DNA of 64,000 bases from AV40 sp963817335 (lineage in GTDB: Bacteria; Verrucomicrobiota; Verrucomicrobiia; Chthoniobacterales; UBA10450): the NCBI GenBank assembly GCA_963817335.1, contig CAWFNX010000005.1, positions 620,001 to 684,000 on the forward strand. The letters run 5' to 3'. The notes under the pieces are model-generated. The model saw only the letters and a program-made list of their open reading frames with translations, searched no databases and was not told the origin of the DNA. How positions within the stretch are numbered: position 1 is the first letter of the stretch; each line of letters begins with the position of its first letter. Positions 26,442 to 34,108 of the stretch are shown here, piece by piece. A program made the translations under genes and the position numbers.

Positions 26442-28160
26442 CTACTTGTCCTTTTCAAGTTTTCGCGGCGGTGGTCCGTCGTAGCCATGTTTGACCGGAT
26501 CAATCCGTCGCATCGGTTTCTCGCGTGTTTGTTCTTCGATCACGTGCGCAACCAATCCCGGCGTGCGCGCGATCATGAAAATGCCGTTGAACGCGGCCGG
26601 ATTCATTCCCAGATCTGCGAGAATTGCGCCGATCGCGCCATCCACGTTGATCGGCAGCGCTTTTTTCGCGTCGGCGAACGACTTCTCAACCGCGCGGGCC
26701 GCTCTCATGTGCACGCCGTCTACTCCCGCTTCGCGCGCAAGCTCGAACAATCGTGCTGTCCGCGGGTCCTTGGTATGGATCCGATGGCCAAATCCCGACA
26801 TGCGTTCGCCTCGTTCGCGCATTTCCGCGAGGGTTCGATTGGTCGCTTCCTCAAGTGAAATTTTTTCGCGGGTCGCGCGATCCGCGATCGCTTTCAGTTG
26901 GCGGGCGCAATCTTCAATCGCGCCGCCATGATGTCGATTGATCGACATGATCCCGGCGGCGACGGCCGCGCTCAACGAAGCACCGGTCGAGGCAGTTGTT
27001 CGCGCGGCGAGCGCGCTCGGCGGGGTTGCGCCGTGATCGATTGACGAAACGAGGATCGCATCCATCAATCGTCCGACCGCTACCCTCGGCATTTCACCGG
27101 TTAATATCAAATATACCGCAGCGCCAAATGAGACGCGTCCCATCAGCTCGGCGATGTCGTAACCGCGAACCACGACGCGATTCGGCTCGATCCGCGTTAC
27201 GGCCGTGTTCCAGACTGCGTTCTTGTCAGCTTCGCTCATTAGGCTTTGTCCGTTTATTCTCTTCAAAATTTCGACAACTGCACCAGGCAATTCACCAAAC
27301 GCGTCCACCACCGTCGCGCCGGCTTCGCGCAAAGCTTTCACTTTTCCGGCGTGCGTGCCCCGTCCGCCCTCAATGATTGCGCCCGCGTGACTGAACCGCG
27401 TCCCTTCGCGCGCGGCTTTACCGCCGATGTAAGCGATCACCGGCTTGGTGACTTTTCGATCGCGAATCAACTGGGCGAGCTCTTCTTCCTGCGACGAACC
27501 GATTTCGCCAAAAATCACGATCGCTTCGGTGAGCGGATCGGATTCAAACATCATTGCCGCGTCGGGAATGCGAATTCCAAGGACCGCGTCCCCGCCAATA
27601 TGCGCGATGGTCGAAATGCGCACGCCGGCCTGCCCTAAATAGTAACCGGTGCTCGACGCCATTCCGCCGGAGCGACTGATAATGCCGACGCCTTTTGGAA
27701 TTCCTGGTTTAAACCATTGGCGCGCGCTTTCGGCGCGACCGCCGATCATGCCGACAACCCCTTTACCTGGACTCAACACCCCGAGGGTGTTCGGTCCAAC
27801 GAACATCGCATCGTTCGCTTTGGCTGCGGCCGCAATTTCCATCGCGTCCCAAACTGGCACCCGATCCGGGACCAGCACCGTCAGTTTGATGCCGGCCTCA
27901 ATGGCGGAGATCGCGGCCTCTTTCACGCCGGCTGCGGGGACAAAAAGCACGGAGATATCGATTTTGCCTAACGAATTGACTGCGTCTTGTGGGGTATTGA
28001 AAACTGGAACGCCGAGAACGTTCTCGCCGCCTTTTCCGGGAGTCACGCCGGCGACAACATTGGTCCCGTAATCGCGCATCAACCGGGTGCGGGCACGGCC
28101 TTCGCGCCCAGTGATTCCTTGAACCAGGACGCGCTTCGTTTCGTCAATCAGGATTGCCAT
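26442..28160 (-). CDS. ATP-citrate-lyase-like subunit: CoA ligase alpha plus citryl-CoA lyase domain
   Basis: A 572-residue fusion. Residues 1-300 are a succinyl-CoA synthetase alpha module: CoA-binding VLVQGITGREGRAR at 11-24, VGPNTLGVLSPG, and the phospho-histidine segment SHAGAIIEGG with His258. Residues 310-545 are a citrate-synthase fold with all three catalytic positions present: SSIDHGATPPS (His376), GFGHRIH (His459) and NVDGAIGAIL (Asp507). This is the domain order of ATP-citrate lyase, which splits citrate to acetyl-CoA and oxaloacetate using ATP and CoA. A homocitrate or methylcitrate substrate is also possible here. Its ATG overlaps the stop of the ATP-grasp subunit gene by one base (TAATG), so the subunits are made together. 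Confidence 0.88.
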   Translation of the reverse strand: MAILIDETKRVLVQGITGREGRARTRLMRDYGTNVVAGVTPGKGGENVLGVPVFNTPQDAVNSLGKIDISVLFVPAAGVKEAAISAIEAGIKLTVLVPDRVPVWDAMEIAAAAKANDAMFVGPNTLGVLSPGKGVVGMIGGRAESARQWFKPGIPKGVGIISRSGGMASSTGYYLGQAGVRISTIAHIGGDAVLGIRIPDAAMMFESDPLTEAIVIFGEIGSSQEEELAQLIRDRKVTKPVIAYIGGKAAREGTRFSHAGAIIEGGRGTHAGKVKALREAGATVVDAFGELPGAVVEILKRINGQSLMSEADKNAVWNTAVTRIEPNRVVVRGYDIAELMGRVSFGAAVYLILTGEMPRVAVGRLMDAILVSSIDHGATPPSALAARTTASTGASLSAAVAAGIMSINRHHGGAIEDCARQLKAIADRATREKISLEEATNRTLAEMRERGERMSGFGHRIHTKDPRTARLFELAREAGVDGVHMRAARAVEKSFADAKKALPINVDGAIGAILADLGMNPAAFNGIFMIARTPGLVAHVIEEQTREKPMRRIDPVKHGYDGPPPRKLEKDK

Positions 28161-29695
28161 TAGCGCGCGCCTCCAATCACTTCGTCCAATCCCGGAACAT
28201 CCAGTTGCAGCCAGAAGCCTTCCAAGCCGGCTATTCTACACTCGGTGGAACATGCCAGCAGTTCGGAATCTTTGTTCGCGAACTCTTCAGTCGGAAGCGT
28301 AAAGAACGGAGCATCATTGCGATCAACGATGAGACCGCCTGATTGCGTTTCCACAAATCCGCGAATATCCCGCCAGCGCGCGATGTCGATCCAAACGCGG
28401 CCGTCTTTAACCGGAAACGCTTTGGCTGACGAACCGCGCACGAATTCCGGCATGCGTTGCGGTCGCGGCTTCCATTTCCCGCCGCCGGCATTTGCGACCA
28501 GTTTTGCGAAACGTTCTGCGATGAACGCGGGCGTGTCCGTTTTGCGATAACCCTCAATCGGCGCACGTAAAAGCTTCGACATTCGCGCGAGAATATCGAC
28601 CGCGCGATCTTCGGTGTTGCCGCCGAGGCGAATCACCGCCGGGATATCAAGGTCGAGCTCCCAAAATGCTTTGGCCAGTCCGTAAGCGGACCAATATTGT
28701 TCCTGGCTCGCCACGCCGGAGCCGGAACCGAAATAGCCGACCAGATTCGGCTGAGCCAAAATGATTCGCGCCGCGCGATAAACTTTCGAAGCGGAAGGGT
28801 TGCCGCTGGTATCGGTGAAGTTCGCAATGGTGAATCCGGCGTTCACGATCGCGTCCATCGACATCATTGAGCCGCCGCCGCCCGCTCCGTGAAACCCGAC
28901 CAGGCCTTTAGAATCTTTGGTCGCGGACGTCGCCAGCTGCGCGAAATAAAATGTGCCGCGATGATCGTTTTGTTCGATGGCGTAAGCGACTCGTTCGAGC
29001 GCAGTCGGTGGATGGTCAAATTCGCGCGCGATCTCGATTTTCAATTCGGGATGCCGCGTAACCGCATAATCGTCAATCGTGATTCGGCAATCAGCGGCAA
29101 CGAATTCGCCGTTCTTAGTTAGAACCAATGGATTGATCTCAAGCGAGCGTGCTTCAACGCTCTTCGCGGCGGCAAATAATTTTCGAATCGATTCGCCAAG
29201 TTGTTTCGCCTGATTTTTCGAAAGTCCACACGACGCCACCGCTTCATTCAAAGCCGCGTCGATTGGTCCGCTCTTAACGTCACAGGGAATTCGATGCGTC
29301 GATGCGGCGCGCTCTTCAATTCCAGTTCCGCCGCCGGCCGCAAAAATAATCACCGGCGCACGGGCCGCATCGTCAATCGCCAACGACAGAAAAAATTCAC
29401 GGTCGATATCGATTTTTTCCTCAACCAGGACGGCTTCGACCGGAAACTGTCCGACTTTCATCGCCAGCATTCGTTTCGAGTGATTGCGGACTTCGTCTGG
29501 TTTGTTGGCAAACGCGACACCGCCGATGCCGGCACGGCCAGTGGTCCAGGCTTGGATTTTTACGACGACTTCGCCGCCGAGCTCTTTAGCGGCGGCGACA
29601 GCATCATCGGGGTTCAAGGCCGCGCGGCCGCGCGGAATCGTAAATCCGTTCGCGGCCAGAATGGCTTTGCCTTGATACTCGTGAAGTCGGGCCAT
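28160..29695 (-). CDS. ATP-citrate-lyase-like subunit: ATP-grasp CoA ligase beta
   Basis: A 511-residue protein with the succinyl-CoA synthetase beta layout: LHEYQGKAIL at 4-13, an ATP-grasp domain to about 215 with KIQAWTTGRAGIGG at 46-59 and EINPLVLTKNGEF at 186-198, then a CoA-ligase domain (GLVGFHGAGGGGSMMSMDAI at 264-283, GNPSASKVYRAARII). About 110 C-terminal residues beyond the usual beta subunit may bind the tricarboxylate, as in ATP-citrate lyase. With the alpha/lyase subunit it should activate a tri- or dicarboxylate to its CoA thioester. It is the first gene of the minus-strand operon, starting with ATG at 29695; upstream lies a repeat-filled 323-bp gap. Confidence 0.87.
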   Translation of the reverse strand: MARLHEYQGKAILAANGFTIPRGRAALNPDDAVAAAKELGGEVVVKIQAWTTGRAGIGGVAFANKPDEVRNHSKRMLAMKVGQFPVEAVLVEEKIDIDREFFLSLAIDDAARAPVIIFAAGGGTGIEERAASTHRIPCDVKSGPIDAALNEAVASCGLSKNQAKQLGESIRKLFAAAKSVEARSLEINPLVLTKNGEFVAADCRITIDDYAVTRHPELKIEIAREFDHPPTALERVAYAIEQNDHRGTFYFAQLATSATKDSKGLVGFHGAGGGGSMMSMDAIVNAGFTIANFTDTSGNPSASKVYRAARIILAQPNLVGYFGSGSGVASQEQYWSAYGLAKAFWELDLDIPAVIRLGGNTEDRAVDILARMSKLLRAPIEGYRKTDTPAFIAERFAKLVANAGGGKWKPRPQRMPEFVRGSSAKAFPVKDGRVWIDIARWRDIRGFVETQSGGLIVDRNDAPFFTLPTEEFANKDSELLACSTECRIAGLEGFWLQLDVPGLDEVIGGAR

Positions 29696-30018
29696 GGATG
29701 GCTGCTATTTCGGATGAAAACGCCCAACGTTCAACGCCGAACGCCGCGGTTTATTACTAGACCTCAATCGCCGGCTTGGAAGCGCCGAATAAAACGAAGC
29801 CGTGATATGCGCGTTCGAGGCTGAGTTTCGATAATAGCCCAGCGTTTCAACGCTGGGCACAATGTCTCTTCTTTGTTGAGTCCCATTGGGACGACAGAAA
29901 CTTTCTTTCGTCCCTCACGGGACTCGATCTTCATTTCATAGCAAACCCAGCGTTGAAACGCTGGGCTATTGTCAATTTTGACTAGAATGTGTGAGATGGT
30001 CTGGATTTTAGATACCAC
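29696..30018. other. Repeat-filled gap between divergent operons
   Basis: No gene is visible in this 323-bp gap. A tandem of CCAAC/CGAACG words sits at about 29718-29748, a three-hairpin element occupies 29831-29973, and about 45 bp remain before gcdH. Promoters for the citrate-lyase-like operon (minus) and gcdH (plus) must lie here; I could not pick convincing -35/-10 pairs. Confidence 0.6.
29831..29973. repeat. Three-hairpin element with AATAGCCCAGCG ends
   Basis: The outer hairpins are GCCCAGCGTTTCAACGCTGGGC near the left end and CCCAGCGTTGAAACGCTGGG near the right; the middle holds GTCCCATTGGGAC and GTCCC-CGGGAC stems. The ends ATAATAGCCC and GGGCTATTGT are inverted repeats. A shortened copy is at 53046-53148. 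Confidence 0.8.
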
Positions 30019-31182
30019 ATGACCTCGCTTGATTATTACGGCATCGAAGAACTGCTGACCGACGAAGAGCGCGCGGCGCGCGATCGGGCGCGACGCTTTG
30101 TGCAGGAAGAAGCGATGCCGGAAATCGTGCCGTGTCATCGCGCGGGGAAATTTCCGGAAAAGCTCATTCCGCGAATGGGCGAACTCGGATTTTTTGCGCC
30201 GTACTTGAAAGAACACGGTTGCGCGGGCGTGAGTTACACAGCGTTCGGACTCATGATGCAGGAGCTTGAACGCGGCGATTCAGGCTTGCGCTCGCTCGCA
30301 TCGGTCCAAGGCGCGCTTTGCATTCACGCGATTCATTCGTTTGGAACGCCAGAGCAACATAAGCGCTGGCTGCCGGGTTTGGTGTCGGGTAAAACGATCG
30401 GCTGCTTCGCTCTGACCGAGCATGGACACGGCTCCGATCCTGGCGGGATGGAAACGCGGGCCAAGCGTGACGGCGATCATTATATTTTGAATGGCAGCAA
30501 GTGTTGGATCGGGAACGCCTCGATCGCGGATGTAAAAGTGGTCTGGGCGAAAGACGACGATGGACACGTTGGGGGATTTATTGTCGAGAAGAACGCGTCC
30601 GGATTTCGCGCGCAGGACATTGAAGGAAAATTCAGCCTGCGGATGTCGCGCACATCCGAGTGTTGGTTCGAAAATTGTCGAATTCCGACGGAGAACCGTT
30701 TGCCAAAAGCGAAGGGATTGCGCGCGCCGCTTTCGTGCTTGTCGAAGGCGCGAACGAGCATCACCTGGGGCGTGATCGGAGCGGCGATTGATTGCTATGA
30801 GACGGCGCTGGCCTACGCGAAAACGAGAAAGCAATTCGATCGACCGATCGCGGGTTTCCAACTAGTGCAGGAAAAACTTGTTTGGATGGTGAATGAGATC
30901 ACCAAGGCACAGTTACTGGCCTTGCGATTGACCCGGATGATGGAAGCGGGCACTGCGCGCCCCGAGCAAATTTCGCTCGCGAAACGCAACAACACGCAGA
31001 TGGCTCTCGAATGCGCGCGAAAGGCGCGGGATATTTTGGGCGCGGCCGGCATTACCGATCGTTACTCGCCCATTCGACACATGATGAATCTCGAAAGTGT
31101 GAACACCTACGAAGGAACCCACGATATTCACACGTTAGTGGTCGGCCGCGACGTTACTGGAATCAGCGCATTCGGCGGCTGA
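30019..31182 (+). CDS. gcdH: Glutaryl-CoA dehydrogenase
   Basis: A 387-residue acyl-CoA dehydrogenase of the glutaryl-CoA class, which oxidises and decarboxylates glutaryl-CoA to crotonyl-CoA. The arginine in GLRSLASVQGAL (Arg91) matches the family's carboxylate-binding Arg. FAD/substrate loops CFALTEHGHGSDPGGMET and the catalytic Glu in NTYEGTHDIHTL near the C-terminus are in place. It opens a plus-strand block with the thiolase 90 bp downstream. Together with lat, the ALDH7 enzyme and the FadJ-like enzyme it forms most of an aminoadipate-glutaryl-CoA route for lysine; the 2-oxoadipate-forming and decarboxylating steps are not in the window. Confidence 0.93.
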   Translation: MTSLDYYGIEELLTDEERAARDRARRFVQEEAMPEIVPCHRAGKFPEKLIPRMGELGFFAPYLKEHGCAGVSYTAFGLMMQELERGDSGLRSLASVQGALCIHAIHSFGTPEQHKRWLPGLVSGKTIGCFALTEHGHGSDPGGMETRAKRDGDHYILNGSKCWIGNASIADVKVVWAKDDDGHVGGFIVEKNASGFRAQDIEGKFSLRMSRTSECWFENCRIPTENRLPKAKGLRAPLSCLSKARTSITWGVIGAAIDCYETALAYAKTRKQFDRPIAGFQLVQEKLVWMVNEITKAQLLALRLTRMMEAGTARPEQISLAKRNNTQMALECARKARDILGAAGITDRYSPIRHMMNLESVNTYEGTHDIHTLVVGRDVTGISAFGG

Positions 31183-31184
31183 AT

Positions 31185-31228
31185 TGGAGGGACACGCGCC
31201 GTCGTGTCCCAAATATTTGGGCGCTCCA
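31185..31228. repeat. Hairpin element TGGAGGGACACG...CGCTCCA
   Basis: GGGACACG-CGCCGT-CGTGTCCC is a perfect 8-bp stem, followed by the small palindrome CCAAATATTTGG, between imperfect TGGAG/CTCCA ends. It lies in the gcdH-thiolase spacer. Confidence 0.7.
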
Positions 31229-31272
31229 GTTCGGGATGACAGCGCGCTCTGATTAGATAAATTAATAATACT

Positions 31273-32511
31273 ATGAGCGAGCCAGTTTATATTCTTGGCG
31301 GTGCGCGGACTGATTTTAAGCGCAATCTGAAAAAGGAGGGAAAAACCATCCGGCATTTGATCACCGAAGCCGGCAAAAAGGCGCTCGATGACGCGAAGAT
31401 CGACGCGGGCGAAATTCAGGCGGGCGCGGTTGGAAATTTCAACTCGGGCCAATTTACCAAGCAACTGCAATTAGGCGCGTTTATTCCGGAGATCGATCCG
31501 AAACTGCGCGGAATTCCGACCATGCACACCGAAGCGGCCTGCGCGAGTGGCGCACTTTCGGTTTTGCTCGGCGCGCAATGGATCATGGGCGGGCTTTACG
31601 ACGCGGTCCTAGTCGTTGGAGCGGAGCAACAAAAGACAATGTCGTCACTCGACGGGTCGGACGTTCTCGGGGCGGCGGCTGATTATCACAATGAAAAGCC
31701 GGAGTACGGCGATTTCATGTTCCCGAAATTGTTCGGAAAAATCGCGCAAATTTACATCGATAAGTACGGCGCCAAAGAGGCGGACTTTGCGACGGTCGCC
31801 TGGAAAAATTACACCCATGCGAAATTGAATCCGCTCGCGCAAATGCGGGACGCGGATCTCACTCTCGATTGCGCGTCGCAGGTCTCGGACAAGAACCCCA
31901 GCGTCGCTCCGCCGCTGAAAGTCTCCGATTGTTCGCAAATCACCGACGGCTCGGCAGGTCTCGTTTTGGTGTCAGGAAAATATTTGGATAAAATCGGCCG
32001 CGACAAACACAAGACGCCGCGCTTACTCGGCTTCGGCCACGCGACGGATTATTTGCCGCTCGACAAAAAAGACGCGCCGACATTTTCGATCGCGCGCAAG
32101 GCGGCCGAGCGCGCGTTTGGCATGGCGAACTTGAAACCGCACGACATCCAGGGCGCGGATGTGCACGACTGTTTTTCGGTCACCGAGATCGTGGTTTACG
32201 AGATTCTCGGGCTCGCGGAACCCGGAAAAGGCGCAGAGTTGGCGAAGAGCGGCGCGACCACGCTGCCGCAAGTGCGCAACGAAAAGATGAAAGGAAAATT
32301 TGCGTTCGAGCTTCCGGTAAATCCCGGCGGGGGATTAATCGGTGACGGTCATCCGGTCGGTGCGACTGGAGTGCGGCAGGTAGTTGAAGCGTATCAACAT
32401 CTGACCGATCAGGCCGGCGGACGGCAGATTCAAAACGCGAAGCGCTATCTCACCTTCAACATGGGTGGAAGTTTGACTACTTCCGTTGCGATGTTGTGGG
32501 GCAGGGATTAA
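31273..32511 (+). CDS. SCP2/thiolase-family acetyl-CoA acyltransferase
   Basis: A 412-residue thiolase-fold enzyme. The nucleophilic cysteine is Cys90 in MHTEAACASGAL; the histidine loops are VHDCFSVTEI and GGGLIGDGHPVGATGVRQ. The C-terminal segment ends FNMGGSLTTSVAML, lacking the second catalytic Cys motif of biosynthetic thiolases, which resembles SCP2-type thiolases. It probably cleaves 3-ketoacyl-CoA (acetoacetyl-CoA from the glutaryl-CoA route, or longer chains). The start is ATG at 31273, after the hairpin element that follows gcdH. The coding end overlaps the convergent small gene by four bases. Confidence 0.88.
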   Translation: MSEPVYILGGARTDFKRNLKKEGKTIRHLITEAGKKALDDAKIDAGEIQAGAVGNFNSGQFTKQLQLGAFIPEIDPKLRGIPTMHTEAACASGALSVLLGAQWIMGGLYDAVLVVGAEQQKTMSSLDGSDVLGAAADYHNEKPEYGDFMFPKLFGKIAQIYIDKYGAKEADFATVAWKNYTHAKLNPLAQMRDADLTLDCASQVSDKNPSVAPPLKVSDCSQITDGSAGLVLVSGKYLDKIGRDKHKTPRLLGFGHATDYLPLDKKDAPTFSIARKAAERAFGMANLKPHDIQGADVHDCFSVTEIVVYEILGLAEPGKGAELAKSGATTLPQVRNEKMKGKFAFELPVNPGGGLIGDGHPVGATGVRQVVEAYQHLTDQAGGRQIQNAKRYLTFNMGGSLTTSVAMLWGRD

Positions 32512-32831
32512 GCCGCGCTGTCGCGAAGTTTTTCGATTCGAGCGCGAACCGCTTCACAGCGTTTGCGTTCGCGGGCGGCGTCCGATTCGGGCAAACACTG
32601 CGCATCGTAGGGAGAATGGGTCGCCTTCAGACAGCCTTCGACGAAATCATTGGCCAGCGTGGTGCTCGCGAGTTTTGCAGTGGTGTGCAGCTTTTCCGCT
32701 TCGTTGAGGAGTTGATCGCGAATGGCGATGTAAGCGTTGATTTCCGCGATTGAGTAAGCAGACCCAAAGGTCGGCGTAAGCGGCGCGGTTTCGCGCTTTG
32801 CCGGCTTGGTGGAGATGAGTTCAAGAGGCAT
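32508..32831 (-). CDS. Unknown 107-aa protein
   Basis: A short soluble, mostly helical protein with a coiled-coil-like C-terminal third (ESDAARERKRCEAVRARIEKLR). No family is recognised. It starts with an ATG at 32831 and ends four bases inside the convergent thiolase gene. Its codon use looks like its neighbours, which supports it, but it could still be a chance frame. Confidence 0.5.
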   Translation of the reverse strand: MPLELISTKPAKRETAPLTPTFGSAYSIAEINAYIAIRDQLLNEAEKLHTTAKLASTTLANDFVEGCLKATHSPYDAQCLPESDAARERKRCEAVRARIEKLRDSAA

Positions 32832-32886
32832 ACCTGAGAAAAAGCATTTCCCATGCTCAGGTCTTGCCGGCGTAAGGACCTGCGCT

Positions 32887-33255
32887 CTAGAGAATTAGGT
32901 AGATTAAACCGACGCCAAAAATGAACGATGCGGCGCCGCAAAGCATTTCCACCGTTCGCGGCCGGGCCAGCCACCAGTCGATCATTTTCCGGTGACGTTC
33001 CAAACCGAGAATCGGCATCGCGATCGCGACGATCAGAATGAGCAAACCCAGAATCCGCAACAACATCGGAGCTTTCGAGTCGCTTGCGGCGGCGAGAAGA
33101 CCGAGACCGAGCACCGCTCTTGTCGCGGTCGCGACCCACATTCCGGTTTTATCTAGGAATAATCGGGTCAAATCGTGGCTCAGGGCCGGTTTAACCAGCA
33201 CGATTACGCCGAAGACGGCGATGGCGGCGCACAAAATTAATGCCAGCGCGATCAT
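32887..33255 (-). CDS. Small multi-pass membrane protein
   Basis: A 122-residue protein with four predicted helices: MIALALILCAAIAVFGVIVL at the start, then about 39-57, 62-80 and 100-120. The middle carries ERHRKMIDWWLARPR. I see no family match. The ATG at 33255 is chosen because the longer frame adds a polar stretch that runs into the divergent VOC gene promoter. The 45-bp gap to that gene must serve both. Confidence 0.6.
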   Translation of the reverse strand: MIALALILCAAIAVFGVIVLVKPALSHDLTRLFLDKTGMWVATATRAVLGLGLLAAASDSKAPMLLRILGLLILIVAIAMPILGLERHRKMIDWWLARPRTVEMLCGAASFIFGVGLIYLIL

Positions 33256-33300
33256 GTTTGGATGCGTTCTGTTTTGGCAGGCTTGTCCTCGATTTGAAAT

Positions 33301-33693
33301 ATGAAAATGAAAGTTCCGTTTAAGCTCGGAGTGGTCGGCCATTTTGGGTTGGCCGTCCGCGATCCCAGGAAAAGTGCGCGCTGGTTCGAACGTGTTCTCG
33401 GATTGCGAAAGCAGTTCGAATTCGAGAATGGAATTGCGATCGGCAATGACAACGTGACCATCGCGTTATTCAAGGGGAAGCCATCTCCGGCAACCTTCGA
33501 TCACATGTCGTTTCATTTGCCGAACATGGCGACGCTGGGCAAAGCATTGGCGCATTTGAAAAAGCACAAGGTTGATCTCGAAGATCCGGGCAATGAGATT
33601 GGCCCGGAAGCTCCGGGCTCCAGGAACATGGGGCTCTGGTTTCACGATCCGGACGGTTACCGCTGGGAACTTAGCGTGCAGGGCGGCCGCTGA
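33301..33693 (+). CDS. VOC-family (glyoxalase/dioxygenase fold) protein
   Basis: A 130-residue single-domain protein of the vicinal oxygen chelate fold with a metal ligand pattern: VVGHFGLAVRDPRKSARWFE near the start (His14), FDHMSFHLPNM (His67 or His71) in the middle, and LWFHDPDGYRWELSV at the end (a DPDG turn followed by Glu). Members include glyoxalase I, fosfomycin-resistance proteins and ring-cleaving dioxygenases; the substrate is not determined. The last codons of the gene are duplicated downstream (33748-33779). Confidence 0.75.
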   Translation: MKMKVPFKLGVVGHFGLAVRDPRKSARWFERVLGLRKQFEFENGIAIGNDNVTIALFKGKPSPATFDHMSFHLPNMATLGKALAHLKKHKVDLEDPGNEIGPEAPGSRNMGLWFHDPDGYRWELSVQGGR

Positions 33694-33779
33694 GTAGATG
33701 GTCAAACCCGTGAGGGTAGCGGGCGAGTTGGCGGGAGCCGACGAGTCAACTTAGCGTGCAGGGCGGCCGCTGAGTAGAT
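33668..33779. repeat. Duplicated 32-bp end of the VOC gene
   Basis: The 32 bases that encode the end and stop of the VOC gene (33668-33699) recur exactly at 33748-33779, 80 bp further on. A third, degraded copy (GAGCGTGCGAGGCGGCTGCTGA) follows at about 33781. The 48 bp between copies (TCAAACCCGTGAGGGTAGCG and on) is GC-rich. Confidence 0.85.
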
Positions 33780-33851
33780 TGAGCGTGCGAGGCGGCTGCT
33801 GACAGCGCTGGAAATTGAACTTTGTTAGGGCGGAGTTAAAATAAACGCCGA

Positions 33852-34067
33852 ATGCTTGATCTCCTTCTGGGTTCCCTGAAATGGGCCGCGGTTGGCTTTG
33901 TGGTGGCTTTTGTTTTGATGAAGCTTTACGAGGGGAGCCACATCCACGACGACATTCCGCGCCCCGAATTCAAGCTCCGGCAATCGAGACGCGCCGCCCT
34001 GGTGTTGTCCTGCTTTGCAGCGGTGCTTTCAGCGGCGGTTTGGCTGTTGGTTCAAACTTGGGATTAG
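33852..34067 (+). CDS. Small two-helix membrane protein
   Basis: A 71-residue protein with hydrophobic segments at about 5-25 and 48-68 separated by a charged loop (YEGSHIHDDIPRPEFKLRQSRR). The ATG at 33852 lies just after an A-rich stretch. It is read in the same direction as the alcohol dehydrogenase gene 41 bp downstream. Function unknown; small size makes it less certain. Confidence 0.5.
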   Translation: MLDLLLGSLKWAAVGFVVAFVLMKLYEGSHIHDDIPRPEFKLRQSRRAALVLSCFAAVLSAAVWLLVQTWD

Positions 34068-34108
34068 AGACTTCCGGCGCGCAATTGTCCCCTACTTGAC
34101 TCAATTAT

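Noticed and set aside
29831..29973. Possible mini CRISPR array (repeated CCCAGCGTTGAAACGCTGGG)
   Set aside because: Only two outer copies in a symmetrical hairpin design, no regular spacers and no cas genes; the same layout recurs as a gene-end element at 53046.
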